This document shows, one piece after another, positions 1 to 8,123 of a stretch of 64,000 nt of DNA. The translations under genes and the position numbers were made by a program. The notes under the pieces were generated by a model. The model was not told the origin of the DNA. It ran no database searches and saw only the letters and a list, made by a program, of their open reading frames with translations. Origin of the DNA: Aeromicrobium sp. Leaf350 (GTDB lineage: Bacteria > Actinomycetota > Actinomycetes > Propionibacteriales > Nocardioidaceae); NCBI RefSeq assembly GCF_916858655.1, contig NZ_CAKASL010000001.1:558001-622000 (forward strand), written 5' to 3'. Every line of letters begins with the position of its first letter. The stretch's first letter is position 1.

Positions 1-203
1 TGCTCGGCGCCTCCCCGGGTGCCTCGACGGCCGTCTCGGCGATGCTCGACGTGCTGCAGCGCTGCTTCCCGACCGAGTTCGAGGGATGGCGCACCCAGCT
101 CAAGGACGTCGTCCCGTCCTACGGCACCTCGCTCGAGGACAACCCCGCGCTGCTCGACGAGCTGCGCACCTGGACCGACAAGACCCTCCAGCTCACCCGC
201 TGA
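1..203 (+). CDS. mqo: Malate:quinone oxidoreductase, C-terminal end (partial)
   Basis: This is the last 66 residues of malate:quinone oxidoreductase, the membrane-associated FAD enzyme that oxidises malate to oxaloacetate and reduces menaquinone. The reading frame enters at base 3 with LGASPGASTAVSAMLDVL, a strongly conserved end segment of the Mqo family, and closes with WTDKTLQLTR before TGA at 201. The rest of the gene lies to the left of the window. It converges on purE. The call rests on the tail alone, but this tail is distinctive and matches what I know of the mycobacterial protein. Confidence 0.85.
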   Translation, partial: LGASPGASTAVSAMLDVLQRCFPTEFEGWRTQLKDVVPSYGTSLEDNPALLDELRTWTDKTLQLTR

Positions 204-233
204 CCCCACCCCACCCCGCGGGGCGGTGGGTGG
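204..233. terminator. GC-rich imperfect hairpin between convergent mqo and purE
   Basis: The bases between the two stop codons are C-rich on the left and G-rich on the right and can fold into an imperfect stem centred on CCCCGCGGGG. There is no T-tract on either strand. It is placed where a shared terminator is needed, but the evidence is weak. Confidence 0.35.
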
Positions 234-758
234 TCAGCGAGGGCCGAAGCCGGCGGGGCCGTGGCCCGTGGCGCCGTCGCGGACCTTCGCGCCCTTGGCG
301 CGCGCCGCGTCGGCCAGCGCGGACTGGAAGTCGAGCATCTTCTGCGTCAGCGTCTCGTCGCCCGTGGCGAGGATGCGCGCCGCGAGAAGACCCGCGTTGC
401 GGGCGTTGCCAATCGAGACCGTGGCCACCGGCACTCCGGCGGGCATCTGCACGATCGACAGCAACGAGTCCATGCCGTCGAGGTACTTGAGCGGCACCGG
501 GACGCCGATGACCGGCAGCGGGGTGACCGCCGCGAGCATGCCCGGCAGGTGGGCCGCTCCCCCGGCACCCGCGATGATCACCTCGAGGCCGCGCGCGTGC
601 GCCTCGCGGCCGTACGCCAGCATCTCGTCGGGCATCCGGTGGGCGGAGACGACGTCAGCCTCGAAGGCGATGTCGAACTCGCCGAGCGCCTCCGCAGCGG
701 CCTCCATCGTCGGCCAGTCGGAGTCGGATCCCATGACGATGCCCACGCGTGCGCTCAT
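234..758 (-). CDS. purE: N5-carboxyaminoimidazole ribonucleotide mutase PurE
   Basis: PurE moves the carboxylate from N5 to C4 of carboxyaminoimidazole ribonucleotide in cytosolic de novo purine synthesis, using the product of PurK. The 174-residue protein has the family length. It shows [12 protein letters not shown] at residues 10-21, the SAHRMP loop, and the glycine-rich [11 protein letters not shown] segment that binds the phosphate. The ATG at 758 is preceded by TAGGAT ending 6 bases upstream, so the message is probably leaderless. It lies 52 bases downstream of purK but appears to have its own promoter. Confidence 0.97.
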   Translation of the reverse strand: MSARVGIVMGSDSDWPTMEAAAEALGEFDIAFEADVVSAHRMPDEMLAYGREAHARGLEVIIAGAGGAAHLPGMLAAVTPLPVIGVPVPLKYLDGMDSLLSIVQMPAGVPVATVSIGNARNAGLLAARILATGDETLTQKMLDFQSALADAARAKGAKVRDGATGHGPAGFGPR

Positions 759-764
759 GCCCTG

Positions 765-770
765 ATCCTA
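765..770 (-). promoter_or_regulatory. -10 hexamer of purE (leaderless)
   Basis: TAGGAT on the minus strand ends six bases before the purE ATG, which puts the expected transcription start at or next to the start codon. No Shine-Dalgarno sequence is present in the gap. Confidence 0.6.
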
Positions 771-810
771 GTGCGGTGCCACCCCGCGACGGAGCGCCCG
801 TCGCCACGGC

Positions 811-1941
811 TCAGCCGTCGGTGAGGAGGGCGGCGGCCCGGCGGGCGTCGGCGAGCACGGCGTCCAGGTCGTCGCCCACGACCGTGACGTGCCCGACCTT
901 GCGACCGGGCTTGACCGCCTTGCCGTACAGGTGGACCTTGGCGTGCGGCACGGCGGCGAGCACGACGGGCAGCTGCCCCTCGAGGTCGGTCACGGCGCCG
1001 CCGAGCACGTTGGTCATGACGCTCCACGGCGCCAGCGGGCGCGACGGGCCCAGCGGCAGGTCCATGACGGCCCGCAGGTGGTTCTCGAACTGGCTCGTGA
1101 CGGCGCCGTCGATGCTCCAGTGGCCCGTGTTGTGCGGGCGCATCGCGAGCTCGTTGACCACGATCCGGCCGTCCTGCGTCTCGAAGAGCTCGACCGCCAG
1201 CATCCCGACGACGTCGAGCTCGGTCGCGACGCGCTCCGCGAGGGCCGCGGCCTCCTCCGCGAGGGCCGGGTCGAGGTCGGGCGCGGGGGCCACGACCTCC
1301 GCGCACACGCCGTCGGCCTGACGCGACTCCACGACCGGGTACCGCACGACCTCGCCGCCCGGGCGGCGCGCGACCTGGGCCGAGAGCTCGCGCCGGAAGT
1401 CGACAAGCTCCTCGGCGAGGAGTCGGACGCCGGGCGCCAGCGCCCCCTCGTCGAACAGCGCCTCCGCGTCCGCGGGCTCGCGCACGACCCAGACGCCCTT
1501 GCCGTCGTAGCCACCACGCGTGGTCTTGAGGACGGCCGGGAAGCCGAACGCTGCGACGTCCTCGCCCGACTCGACGAACGCCCAACGGGGGCACGGCGCG
1601 CCCAGCGCCGTCAGCCGCTCGCGCATCTCACCCTTGTCCTGCGCGAACAGCAGCGCGTGAGGACCCGGACGCGGAGCGTGACCCGCGGCGGCGAGCGCCC
1701 GCAGGTGCTCCGGCGGGACGTGCTCGTGGTCGAACGTCACGACCGAGACGCCCTCGGTCACGGCCTCGAGGTCGGCCAGCACGGTGTGGTCGCCCACCAC
1801 GGAGTCGGCGACGACCTGCGCGGCGGAGACGTCGGGCCCCTCGGCGAGGAGACGGATCCGCAGGCCGAGGGCGATCGCCGGCTGCTGCATCATCCGGGCC
1901 AGCTGGCCTCCGCCGATCACTGCCAGGTGTGCGCGCGCCAT
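811..1941 (-). CDS. purK: 5-(carboxyamino)imidazole ribonucleotide synthase PurK
   Basis: PurK is an ATP-grasp enzyme that carboxylates aminoimidazole ribonucleotide with bicarbonate and ATP, making the substrate of PurE. The 376-residue product begins MARAHLAVIGGGQLARMM, the standard nucleotide-binding start of the family. It contains FDHEHVP and later the ATP-grasp NELAMRPHNTGHWS segment. The open frame continues far upstream, but the ATG at 1941 starts the conserved protein and has TAGAGT ending 7 bases before it. It is followed 52 bases later by purE on the same strand, the usual actinobacterial order. Confidence 0.97.
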   Translation of the reverse strand: MARAHLAVIGGGQLARMMQQPAIALGLRIRLLAEGPDVSAAQVVADSVVGDHTVLADLEAVTEGVSVVTFDHEHVPPEHLRALAAAGHAPRPGPHALLFAQDKGEMRERLTALGAPCPRWAFVESGEDVAAFGFPAVLKTTRGGYDGKGVWVVREPADAEALFDEGALAPGVRLLAEELVDFRRELSAQVARRPGGEVVRYPVVESRQADGVCAEVVAPAPDLDPALAEEAAALAERVATELDVVGMLAVELFETQDGRIVVNELAMRPHNTGHWSIDGAVTSQFENHLRAVMDLPLGPSRPLAPWSVMTNVLGGAVTDLEGQLPVVLAAVPHAKVHLYGKAVKPGRKVGHVTVVGDDLDAVLADARRAAALLTDG

Positions 1942-1948
1942 GCGCCGA

Positions 1949-1954
1949 ACTCTA
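1949..1954 (-). promoter_or_regulatory. -10 hexamer of purK (leaderless)
   Basis: TAGAGT on the minus strand ends seven bases before the purK ATG. It supports the choice of the internal ATG at 1941 over the longer open frame. Confidence 0.6.
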
Positions 1955-2004
1955 GCGAGCGGCCTCCGCCGATCCGCGGGACGGCCGCTGCCCAGGCACG
2001 AAAG

Positions 2005-2119
2005 GACGGTGAGTCTGGGACCCGTCCCGGAGGGCAGCGGTGACCTAGGGACGTGTCTCGACCCTCGACACGTCCCTGTCTCACCGCCCACGCAGACGAC
2101 ACGTCCCTGTCTCACCGCC
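2005..2119. repeat. 115-bp array of four 22-bp units, copy 1
   Basis: Four 22-bp units lie at 2005-2026, 2036-2057, 2067-2088 and 2098-2119. The first two are direct and the last two inverted, each separated by exactly 9 bases (31-bp period). The consensus begins GGCGGTGAGA and ends GACGTGTC. Units 3 and 4 are identical to each other; unit 1 is the most degenerate, at about 16 of 22 matches. The array sits 10 bases after the stop of the adenylate cyclase gene and before the purK promoter. A second array of the same geometry is at 53297-53411. Confidence 0.9.
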
Positions 2120-2129
2120 CGGGGTGGGG

Positions 2130-3152
2130 TCAGCGGGAGCGGAAGGCGCGGCGCTGGGTGACCGTGATGGGCGAGACGTTGCCGAAGCCACGCAGCGGGC
2201 GGGGCGGCAGGGCGCGCGTGGCGAACTCGGGCCCGATCGCCCGCGCGGTCTCCTCGTCGACCAGCACGCGATGGGCGCGGGCGACGTGCGAGAGGCGTGC
2301 AGCGAGGTTGACGGGCGGGCCGAACACGTCGCCGAGCCGGCTCACGACCGACCCGGTCGCCAGCCCCACGCGGATCGCCGGCACCTCGTCGTGCGCCCCG
2401 ACGCTGCTGACGAGGTCGAGCGCGATGCGGGTCGCGACCACGGGATCGACGGTCACGTAGAGCACGGCGTCGCCCAGCGTCTTGATGACCCGGCCGCCAC
2501 CGACCGTGATGACGTCGGCACCGCGCTCCTCGAACTTCTCCACGAGCGATCCCAGGGCCGCGTCGTCGAGCTGGTTGGAGAGCGACGTGAACCGGCTGAG
2601 GTCGGCGAACCCGACGGTCATGGTCGTCGTGCGGAGCTCGGCGTCCTTTGCGCCGATCGCCTCCATGCGGGCCGCAGCAGCCGTCAGGTGGCGCCGCCAC
2701 ACCTGCACGAGCACCTCCTCGAACCGCGGCGCGACGTGCTCGGCAAGCGTCATCGCCACGCCGAGACGGCTGTCGGCGCGGCCGACCTCCACGTCGCGCT
2801 CCATCTCGTCGACGAGCGTCGCGACCTCCCAGTCGGCGAGCCGCGCCATCGTGACACCCAGCGCCCGCGCCAGTCGGAGCACGGTGTCCTCGGTCAGCAG
2901 GTCCGACGTGACGGCCGCCTTGACCTGGGCGAACGCGGCGACGTCGGCGTCACCGAACGCCTGCCGGTCGCCGGGCTCGGGAAAGCCCAGGGCCCGCCAC
3001 AGGCGGCGCGCCAGCTCGACGTCGACGTCGGCGTCCTTGGCCGCGGCCGCGACGTCCCGGTCCAGCTGCTCGCGCAGCAGCAGCCCGAGGAGCTGCGACC
3101 GCAGCTCGCCCCGGGCGGGCTCGCGTGACGGCGTGGGGTCGGGACGGGTCAT
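2130..3152 (-). CDS. Class III adenylate cyclase with N-terminal regulatory domain
   Basis: Makes cAMP from ATP. The 340-residue soluble protein resembles the pH-sensing mycobacterial cyclase Rv1264: about 165 N-terminal helical residues, then a class IIIc catalytic domain. The first metal aspartate is in [12 protein letters not shown] near residue 182. The substrate lysine and second metal aspartate are in KTLGDAVLY near 222. The specificity aspartate and the transition-state Asn and Arg are in [14 protein letters not shown] near 275. All key residues are present, so it should be active. It starts 12 bases after the PH-domain gene and is probably co-transcribed with it. That the N-terminal domain is autoinhibitory is inferred from Rv1264. 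Confidence 0.9.
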   Translation of the reverse strand: MTRPDPTPSREPARGELRSQLLGLLLREQLDRDVAAAAKDADVDVELARRLWRALGFPEPGDRQAFGDADVAAFAQVKAAVTSDLLTEDTVLRLARALGVTMARLADWEVATLVDEMERDVEVGRADSRLGVAMTLAEHVAPRFEEVLVQVWRRHLTAAAARMEAIGAKDAELRTTTMTVGFADLSRFTSLSNQLDDAALGSLVEKFEERGADVITVGGGRVIKTLGDAVLYVTVDPVVATRIALDLVSSVGAHDEVPAIRVGLATGSVVSRLGDVFGPPVNLAARLSHVARAHRVLVDEETARAIGPEFATRALPPRPLRGFGNVSPITVTQRRAFRSR

Positions 3153-3164
3153 CGAGGCGCCGGC

Positions 3165-3665
3165 TCAGTCATCGTTCTGGTTCTGCGCCTCGAACACCAG
3201 GTCGCTGATGGCGCGGTGGAACTTCTCGACCTGCGGGACGTCGTCGAGCTTGAGACCCTCCTCGTCGGCGGCGTTGTGCACGATGAGGGTGCCCGAGCGC
3301 AGGATGCGGTCGTTGAGGTTCTTCTCGTACGACACGTCGTTGATGCGGCTCAACGGGATGATGCGGCCCGTGCGCGTCAGGATGCCCTTCTGCTCGACGA
3401 TCCGACGGTTCGTCAGCGTGTACGTCCAGAGGTACCAGCGCAGGAACGGGATCACGACGAACCACAGGCCGAGCACGACCGCGATCGCGACGATCGCCCA
3501 GCGCACGTAGCCGTCGCCCGTGTCGCCGGCCTGGGCCGCGCCGAACGATCCGGCGAACGCGATGACCAGCAGGAGCAGGAAGGGCAGGATCAGCGCCTTC
3601 ACGTGCGTGCGGGTGGTCTGGATGTTGTGCTCGCCGGTCATGAGCATCTTGTCGGACAGTGCCAT
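3165..3665 (-). CDS. PH-domain (bPH2) membrane protein
   Basis: A 166-residue membrane protein of unknown molecular function. Two hydrophobic helices, about residues 24-44 and 56-78, are followed by a basic [18 protein letters not shown] segment typical of bacterial PH-like (former DUF304) domains. It ends in a charged tail. The M. tuberculosis counterpart Rv3278c sits at the same place, next to birA. It is upstream of the cyclase gene with a 12-base gap, so the two may form an operon. A CAAGAT hexamer lies 7 bases before the ATG and could drive a leaderless transcript. Confidence 0.88.
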   Translation of the reverse strand: MALSDKMLMTGEHNIQTTRTHVKALILPFLLLLVIAFAGSFGAAQAGDTGDGYVRWAIVAIAVVLGLWFVVIPFLRWYLWTYTLTNRRIVEQKGILTRTGRIIPLSRINDVSYEKNLNDRILRSGTLIVHNAADEEGLKLDDVPQVEKFHRAISDLVFEAQNQNDD

Positions 3666-3725
3666 GCGCCTGATCTTGTCACGTGGCGACCGTGGCGGGG
3701 AGAGCCTTCTCGCGACTGTGCTCGT

Positions 3726-3791
3726 AGGGCGCTGGCGCGCCGGGGCTCGCAGGGCGCTGGCGCGCTACGGCTGTCAGGGCGCTGGCGCGCC
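3726..3791. repeat. Three tandem 25-bp repeats
   Basis: The 16-base core AGGGCGCTGGCGCGCC occurs at 3726, 3751 and 3776 with an exact 25-bp period; the middle copy ends in T instead of C. Each core contains the palindrome GGCGCGCC or a near copy. The array fills much of the 132-bp gap between the birA stop and the PH-domain gene start. Confidence 0.9.
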
Positions 3792-3797
3792 GGGGTC

Positions 3798-4592
3798 CTA
3801 GGCGCGAGCGCGCACGTGCGTGACGTCGCCGGCGCTGACGGCGGTCCCGGCGACGACGAGGCGCCCGTCGACGTCGACGTCCTCGGCCGTGCCCTGCAGG
3901 ACCGAGCCGTCCGGCATCGCGACGTCGACGACACGACCGACCGTGTCGCAGCGCGCCACGTAGTCGGCGCGCAGCGTCGCCGCGTCGCCGGTGCGCCAGC
4001 GCTCGTACGCGAGGTCGAGGTGGTGCAGCAGCAGCGCGAGCACACGCCCGCGGTCGAGGTCGGCGGCGCCGGCGATGCGCAACGACGTCGCGTGCGGCAC
4101 GGGGAGCTCGTCGTCGGTGAGGTCGACGTTGAGGCCGATCCCGACGACCGCGGCGGCGGCAGAGCCCGCGCCGGGCGTCTCGACCCGCTCGAGCAGGATC
4201 CCGGAGATCTTGCGCCCGTCGACCAGCACGTCGTTGGGCCACTTGAGCCGACCGTGCACGCCGAGCTCCACGAGGGTCGCGTCGAGGGCCAGACCCGCGG
4301 CGAGCGGCAGCCACACCCAGTGCCGCAGGGGCACCTCGGGACGCCAGACGACCGACACCGCGATGCCGGAGCGCTCGGGGAGCGTGAAGCTGCGGTCGAG
4401 CCGACCCCGACCAGCGAGCTGGTGGTCCGCCGTCACGACCGAGCCGTGCGGCGCCCCCTCGCGCGCCCACTGCGCGGCGTCGGCGTTGGTGCTGCCCGTC
4501 TCGACCAGCACCCTGATCTCGGCGTACTGACCGGAGAGCGCGGCCTCGAGAGCAGTGGCGTCGAGCGATCCTCGCGACAGGTGGGCGTCCAC
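3798..4592 (-). CDS. birA: Biotin--[acetyl-CoA-carboxylase] ligase BirA
   Basis: Attaches biotin, via biotinyl-AMP, to the carrier lysine of biotin carboxylases such as AccA3 encoded at 12013-13788. It shows the biotin-binding GRGRLDRSF loop, [19 protein letters not shown] with its catalytic lysine, and a small C-terminal domain. There is no N-terminal DNA-binding domain, so it is a group I ligase that should not act as a repressor. I chose the GTG at 4592 (264 residues) because GAGTCT ends 6 bases upstream; a GTG at 4610 would add six residues. It is divergent from accD5 with a 75-bp gap. Confidence 0.95.
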   Translation of the reverse strand: MDAHLSRGSLDATALEAALSGQYAEIRVLVETGSTNADAAQWAREGAPHGSVVTADHQLAGRGRLDRSFTLPERSGIAVSVVWRPEVPLRHWVWLPLAAGLALDATLVELGVHGRLKWPNDVLVDGRKISGILLERVETPGAGSAAAAVVGIGLNVDLTDDELPVPHATSLRIAGAADLDRGRVLALLLHHLDLAYERWRTGDAATLRADYVARCDTVGRVVDVAMPDGSVLQGTAEDVDVDGRLVVAGTAVSAGDVTHVRARA

Positions 4593-4654
4593 GCGCCCAG
4601 ACTCGCACACGGCGTCACGACGAACCTCACAGCACGGTCACCGCTGACGGTGGT

Positions 4655-4660
4655 TACGCT
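4655..4660 (+). promoter_or_regulatory. -10 hexamer of accD5 (leaderless)
   Basis: TACGCT ends seven bases before the GTG of accD5 and there is no Shine-Dalgarno sequence. It decides the start within a much longer open frame. Confidence 0.6.
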
Positions 4661-4667
4661 GACCCCC

Positions 4668-6272
4668 GTGACCGAACCTCTGAGCACTGACGACCTCGAG
4701 ATCAAGCCCGAGCTGCACACGACGGCCGGCAAGCTCTCGGACTTCCGTGACCGGCAGCACGAGGCGACCGTCGTGGTCGCCGAGAACGCCGCCGAGAAGC
4801 AGCACAAGCGTGGCCGCAAGAGCGCCCGCGAGCGCATCGAGCTGCTCTTCGACGAGGGCTCGTTCGTCGAGCTCGACGCCCTCGCCCGCCACCGCAGCCA
4901 CTCCGCCGCGCTCCAGGACAAGCGTCCGCTGGGCGACGGCGTCATCACGGGCTACGGCACCGTCGAGGGCCGCCAGGTCTGCGTCTTCAGCCAGGACTTC
5001 AGCGTCTTCGGCGGCAGCCTCGGCGAGGTCTACGGCGAGAAGATCACCAAGGTCATGGACCTGGCGATCAAGGCCGGCTGCCCCATCATCGGCATCAACG
5101 AGGGCGCCGGCGCCCGCATCCAGGAGGGCGTCGTCTCGCTCGGCCTGTACGGCGAGATCTTCAAGCGCAACGTGCACGCCTCGGGCGTCATCCCGCAGAT
5201 CAGCATGATCATGGGCAACTGCGCCGGCGGCCACGTCTACTCCCCCGCGGTCACCGACTTCACGATCATGGTCGACCAGACCTCCGGCATGTTCATCACC
5301 GGTCCCGACGTCATCAAGACGGTCACCGGCGAGGACGTCACGATGGAGGAGCTGGGCGGTGGTCGCACGCACAACACCAAGAGCGGCAACGCGCACTACC
5401 TGGCCGCTGACGAGGACGACGCGGTCGAGTACGTCAAGGCGCTGCTCTCGTACCTCCCGCAGAACAACCTCGAGGAGGCCACGGTCTACGACGAGGTGGC
5501 CGACCTCGAGCCGAACGACGGCGACCTGGCGCTCAACACGCTGATCCCCGACTCGGCCAACGTGCCCTACGACATCCGCACGGTCATCGAGACCGTCGTC
5601 GACGACGGCGACTTCCTCGAGGTGCAGCCGCTGTTCGCGCCCAACATCGTGATCGGCTACGGCCGGGTCGAGGGCCGCAGCGTGGGCGTCGTGGGCAACC
5701 AGCCCATGCAGTTCGCCGGCTGCCTCGACATCGACGCCTCCGAGAAGGCCGCGCGGTTCGTCCGTACCTGCGACGCCTTCAACATCCCGGTCCTGACCTT
5801 CGTCGACGTGCCGGGCTTCCTGCCGGGCACCGAGCAGGAGTGGAACGGCATCATCCGCCGCGGCGCGAAGCTCATCTACGCGTACGCCGAGGCGACGGTG
5901 CCGCTCATCACGATCATCACGCGCAAGGCCTACGGCGGCGCGTACGACGTCATGGGCTCCAAGCACCTCGGTGCCGACGTCAACCTGTCGTGGCCCACGG
6001 GCCAGATCGCGGTCGTGGGCGCCTCGGGCGCGGTCAACATCCTCTACCGCAAGCAGGTCGCGGCGGCCGACGACCCGGAGGCCCTGCGTCAGGAGCTGAT
6101 GACGGCCTACGAGGACGAGCTGTGCAACCCGTACATCGCGGCGGAGCGCGGCTACATCGACGCGGTCATCGAGCCCGCGACGACTCGCGCCGAGGTCACC
6201 AAGGCGCTGCGGCTGCTCAAGACCAAGCGCGAGTCGCTGCCGCCCAAGAAGCACGGGAACATCCCCCTGTGA
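4668..6272 (+). CDS. accD5: Acyl-CoA carboxylase beta subunit (propionyl/acetyl-CoA carboxyltransferase)
   Basis: The carboxyltransferase subunit moves CO2 from carboxybiotin of AccA3 to acetyl- or propionyl-CoA, giving malonyl- or methylmalonyl-CoA. The 534-residue size and sequence ([10 protein letters not shown], the [11 protein letters not shown] segment, two crotonase-fold halves, C-terminal KKHGNIPL) fit the actinobacterial PccB/AccD5 group. The GTG at 4668 follows TACGCT by 7 bases, suggesting a leaderless message. Its stop overlaps the first possible GTG of accE. It is divergent from birA, which supplies the biotin ligase for the complex. Acetyl- versus propionyl-CoA preference cannot be read from the sequence. 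Confidence 0.96.
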   Translation: MTEPLSTDDLEIKPELHTTAGKLSDFRDRQHEATVVVAENAAEKQHKRGRKSARERIELLFDEGSFVELDALARHRSHSAALQDKRPLGDGVITGYGTVEGRQVCVFSQDFSVFGGSLGEVYGEKITKVMDLAIKAGCPIIGINEGAGARIQEGVVSLGLYGEIFKRNVHASGVIPQISMIMGNCAGGHVYSPAVTDFTIMVDQTSGMFITGPDVIKTVTGEDVTMEELGGGRTHNTKSGNAHYLAADEDDAVEYVKALLSYLPQNNLEEATVYDEVADLEPNDGDLALNTLIPDSANVPYDIRTVIETVVDDGDFLEVQPLFAPNIVIGYGRVEGRSVGVVGNQPMQFAGCLDIDASEKAARFVRTCDAFNIPVLTFVDVPGFLPGTEQEWNGIIRRGAKLIYAYAEATVPLITIITRKAYGGAYDVMGSKHLGADVNLSWPTGQIAVVGASGAVNILYRKQVAAADDPEALRQELMTAYEDELCNPYIAAERGYIDAVIEPATTRAEVTKALRLLKTKRESLPPKKHGNIPL

Positions 6273-6349
6273 GCGAAGCGAACGAGTCCGGCACCGTGAG
6301 CGAAGCGAACGAGTCCGGCACCGTGAGCGAAGCGAACGAGTCCGGCAAC
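6269..6349. repeat. Three tandem 27-bp repeats at the accE start
   Basis: The unit begins GTGAGCGAAGCGAACGAG and repeats three times in phase with the reading frame at 6269, 6296 and 6323. A diverged fourth beginning at 6350 runs into the conserved accE coding sequence. Each unit carries a possible GTG start codon. Confidence 0.93.
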
Positions 6350-6586
6350 GTGAGCGAAGAGACTCCGGAGCCGCAAAAGCCTGCCCTCCGGGTCGTCAAG
6401 GGCGACCCGACGCCCGAGGAGCTCGCCGCGCTCGTGGCCGTGCTCGCTGCGCGCTCGGCGGCTGCGGCCGACGCCGCGGCGCGGACCCGCAAGCCGGTGC
6501 GCTCGGAGTGGGGCCACCCGGCCCGCGCCGTGCGCGGTGTGCACCGCCCGGGTGCCGACCAGTGGCGCCGCTCCTCCTGGGGCTGA
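6269..6586 (+). CDS. accE: Acyl-CoA carboxylase epsilon subunit with repeated start region
   Basis: Small subunit that stabilises the AccA3-AccD complex in actinobacteria. The core, from [18 protein letters not shown] to the end, has the family's RVVKG...[13 protein letters not shown] pattern. The first GTG at 6269 overlaps the accD5 stop (GTGA) and gives 105 residues. A 27-bp unit coding for VSEANESGT is tandemly repeated three times, so in-frame GTGs also occur at 6296, 6323 and 6350. The last gives a 78-residue protein, closer to the usual epsilon length. Which GTG is used cannot be decided by eye. The next gene starts one base after the stop. Confidence 0.85.
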   Translation: MSEANESGTVSEANESGTVSEANESGNVSEETPEPQKPALRVVKGDPTPEELAALVAVLAARSAAAADAAARTRKPVRSEWGHPARAVRGVHRPGADQWRRSSWG

Positions 6587-6587
6587 C

Positions 6588-7250
6588 GTGACGCTGACCC
6601 ACGAGCCGGACGCCTCCGTCGCCGACTGGTTCGTCGACGCGGAGGCACCGGCCGAGGTGCTGGCCCTCCAGGGGCCACCGGGGTACGAGGCGTACGCGAC
6701 GATCCACTTCGACGGCGCGAGCGACGCGGCGGACGAGTCCGGCTACCGCAGCGACCCCGCTCTCGTGGCCCTCGTGACGGGGCTGTGCGCCCACCACACG
6801 GCCACACCCGAGGACGTGTTCTTCGCCCTCTGGGACGGCTGGGGCGAGATCGACGGCGGCGACGCCCGGCTGCTCGGGGTCGACGTGCGTCACCGCGTCC
6901 TGCCGCGGATCTACCGCGACCACCGGGGCCCCGCGTCGCCCCCCGCCTTCGGGCCGTCCGTCGTCGACGCACCCCGGGCCGACCTCGGTGGCATCCGGTC
7001 CTACCTGCTCTTCCGAGGACCCCTCTCACAGGTCGGCGAGTGGGGCGCACGCCCGCTCGCGCCGGGTTGGCCCCGCGCCCTGCCCCAGGCCTCGCTGACG
7101 TGGCCGCGCGACCGCGCGTGGTTCATCGCCTCCGACGTCGACCCGGCGTGGTTCACCGTCGCGGGCTCCCGCGAGCTCGTCACCATGCTGCTGGGTCGCA
7201 CCGACCTGGTCGCCTCGGTGGGCCGTCACGGATCACCCAAGGAGGTCTGA
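6588..7250 (+). CDS. Conserved actinobacterial protein of unknown function in the acc-maf operon
   Basis: I do not recognise a family for this 220-residue protein. It looks soluble and acidic, with no signal peptide or membrane helix. It is rich in tryptophan (for example WDGWGEIDGG and WPRDRAWFIASDVDPAWF) and ends with SRELVTMLLGRTDLVAS. The GTG at 6588 lies one base after the accE stop, and its own stop overlaps the maf ATG, so it is translationally linked to both. The open frame could begin at 6537 inside accE, but the tight spacing favours 6588. A role linked to the carboxylase or Maf would be only guilt by association. Confidence 0.85.
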   Translation: MTLTHEPDASVADWFVDAEAPAEVLALQGPPGYEAYATIHFDGASDAADESGYRSDPALVALVTGLCAHHTATPEDVFFALWDGWGEIDGGDARLLGVDVRHRVLPRIYRDHRGPASPPAFGPSVVDAPRADLGGIRSYLLFRGPLSQVGEWGARPLAPGWPRALPQASLTWPRDRAWFIASDVDPAWFTVAGSRELVTMLLGRTDLVASVGRHGSPKEV

Positions 7251-7846
7251 TGAAGGTCGTCCTCGCCTCGCAGTCACCCGCGCGGCTCGCGACCCTGCGG
7301 GCGGCCGGCATCAAGCCGGACGTCGTCGTGTCGGGCGTCGACGAGTCGCAGATCGTGTCGCGCGACCCCGCCAACCTCGCCTCCGCGCTCGCCCAGCTGA
7401 AGTGTCGGACCGTGGCGGCCGATCGTCCCGACGACCTCGTGATCGGGTGCGACTCGGTCCTGGCCTTCGAGGGCGAGATCCTCGGCAAGCCCGGCGACGC
7501 CGCCACGGCCACCGCACGGTGGCGCAAGATGCGCGGACGGTCCGGTGTCCTGCACACGGGGCACTGCCTGCGCCTGCGCGGGGAGGAGGTCGTCGAGTCG
7601 GCCTCGACGATCGTGCACTTCGCCGACGTGACCGACGACGAGATCGCAGCCTACGTCGCGACGGGCGAGCCGCTGCACGTCGCCGGGGCCTTCACGATCG
7701 ACGGCTACGGGTCCGCCTTCGTCAAGGGGATCGAGGGAGATCCGCACACCGTCGTCGGCATCAGCATCCCCCTGCTGCGCGAGCTCGTGGCCGATCTGGG
7801 CCTGCGCTGGACCGATCTCTGGGCGTTCATCCACCCCGACGCCTGA
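7250..7846 (+). CDS. maf: Maf-like nucleotide pyrophosphatase
   Basis: Maf proteins hydrolyse non-canonical or excess nucleoside triphosphates such as dTTP, UTP or modified bases to monophosphates, a house-cleaning role linked to septum arrest. The 198-residue protein starts MKVVLASQSPARLATLRAAG, the phosphate-binding loop. It continues with VIGCDSVLAFEGEILGKP, containing the catalytic aspartate, and later GAFTIDGYGSAFVKGIEGD. A strong AAGGAGGT Shine-Dalgarno at 7239-7246 precedes the ATG, which overlaps the upstream stop (ATGA). M. tuberculosis has maf in the same accD5-accE5 neighbourhood. Confidence 0.95.
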   Translation: MKVVLASQSPARLATLRAAGIKPDVVVSGVDESQIVSRDPANLASALAQLKCRTVAADRPDDLVIGCDSVLAFEGEILGKPGDAATATARWRKMRGRSGVLHTGHCLRLRGEEVVESASTIVHFADVTDDEIAAYVATGEPLHVAGAFTIDGYGSAFVKGIEGDPHTVVGISIPLLRELVADLGLRWTDLWAFIHPDA

Positions 7847-7902
7847 GGCCGCGACGGACACGATTGGCTTCCGGAGCCCGACTGGAGGACCCTAGGAGGA
7901 CC

Positions 7903-8115
7903 ATGACCGCCAATCGCCGCCCCCTCGCCAGCAGTCCCTTCCAGCCGCCGAAGCCTCCGGAGGACCGGACCTTCGTGGTGGGACAGCGGGTCGCGCACGA
8001 CACGTACGGCCTCGGCCGGGTGGTCAGCGTCTCCGGGATGACGGCCGTCACGGTCGACTTCGGCACCCGCGTCTGCCACCTCGCGCTGCCCTGCGTCGCC
8101 CTCGACATCCTCTGA
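7903..8115 (+). CDS. Small standalone tudor/CarD-like domain protein
   Basis: A 70-residue protein with a disordered, proline-rich N-terminus and a compact beta domain, VGQRVAHDTYGLGRVVSV...VDFGTRVCHLAL. The pattern G-x-x-V-x-H-x-x-Y/F-G-x-G-x-V followed by a V-x-F-G strand resembles the tudor-like domain at the C-terminus of UvrD/PcrA helicases, which binds RNA polymerase, and CarD-type domains. AGGAGGA lies directly upstream of the ATG. It stands alone after maf and converges on the XRE regulator gene. Binding to RNA polymerase or nucleic acid is inference. Confidence 0.82.
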   Translation: MTANRRPLASSPFQPPKPPEDRTFVVGQRVAHDTYGLGRVVSVSGMTAVTVDFGTRVCHLALPCVALDIL

Positions 8116-8123
8116 GGTGACGG

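Noticed and set aside
2005..2119. CRISPR array
   Set aside because: Repeats are in both orientations, spacers are only 9 bases and there are only four units; no cas gene is present.
1942..2700. N-terminal extension of PurK suggested by an open frame to 2700
   Set aside because: It overlaps the repeat array and the cyclase gene on the same strand in another frame; PurK proteins start at the GGGQLARM region.
6537..6587. Earlier start for the unknown gene at 6588, inside accE
   Set aside because: It would overlap accE by 50 bases without a ribosome site; the GTG one base after accE fits the tight operon spacing.
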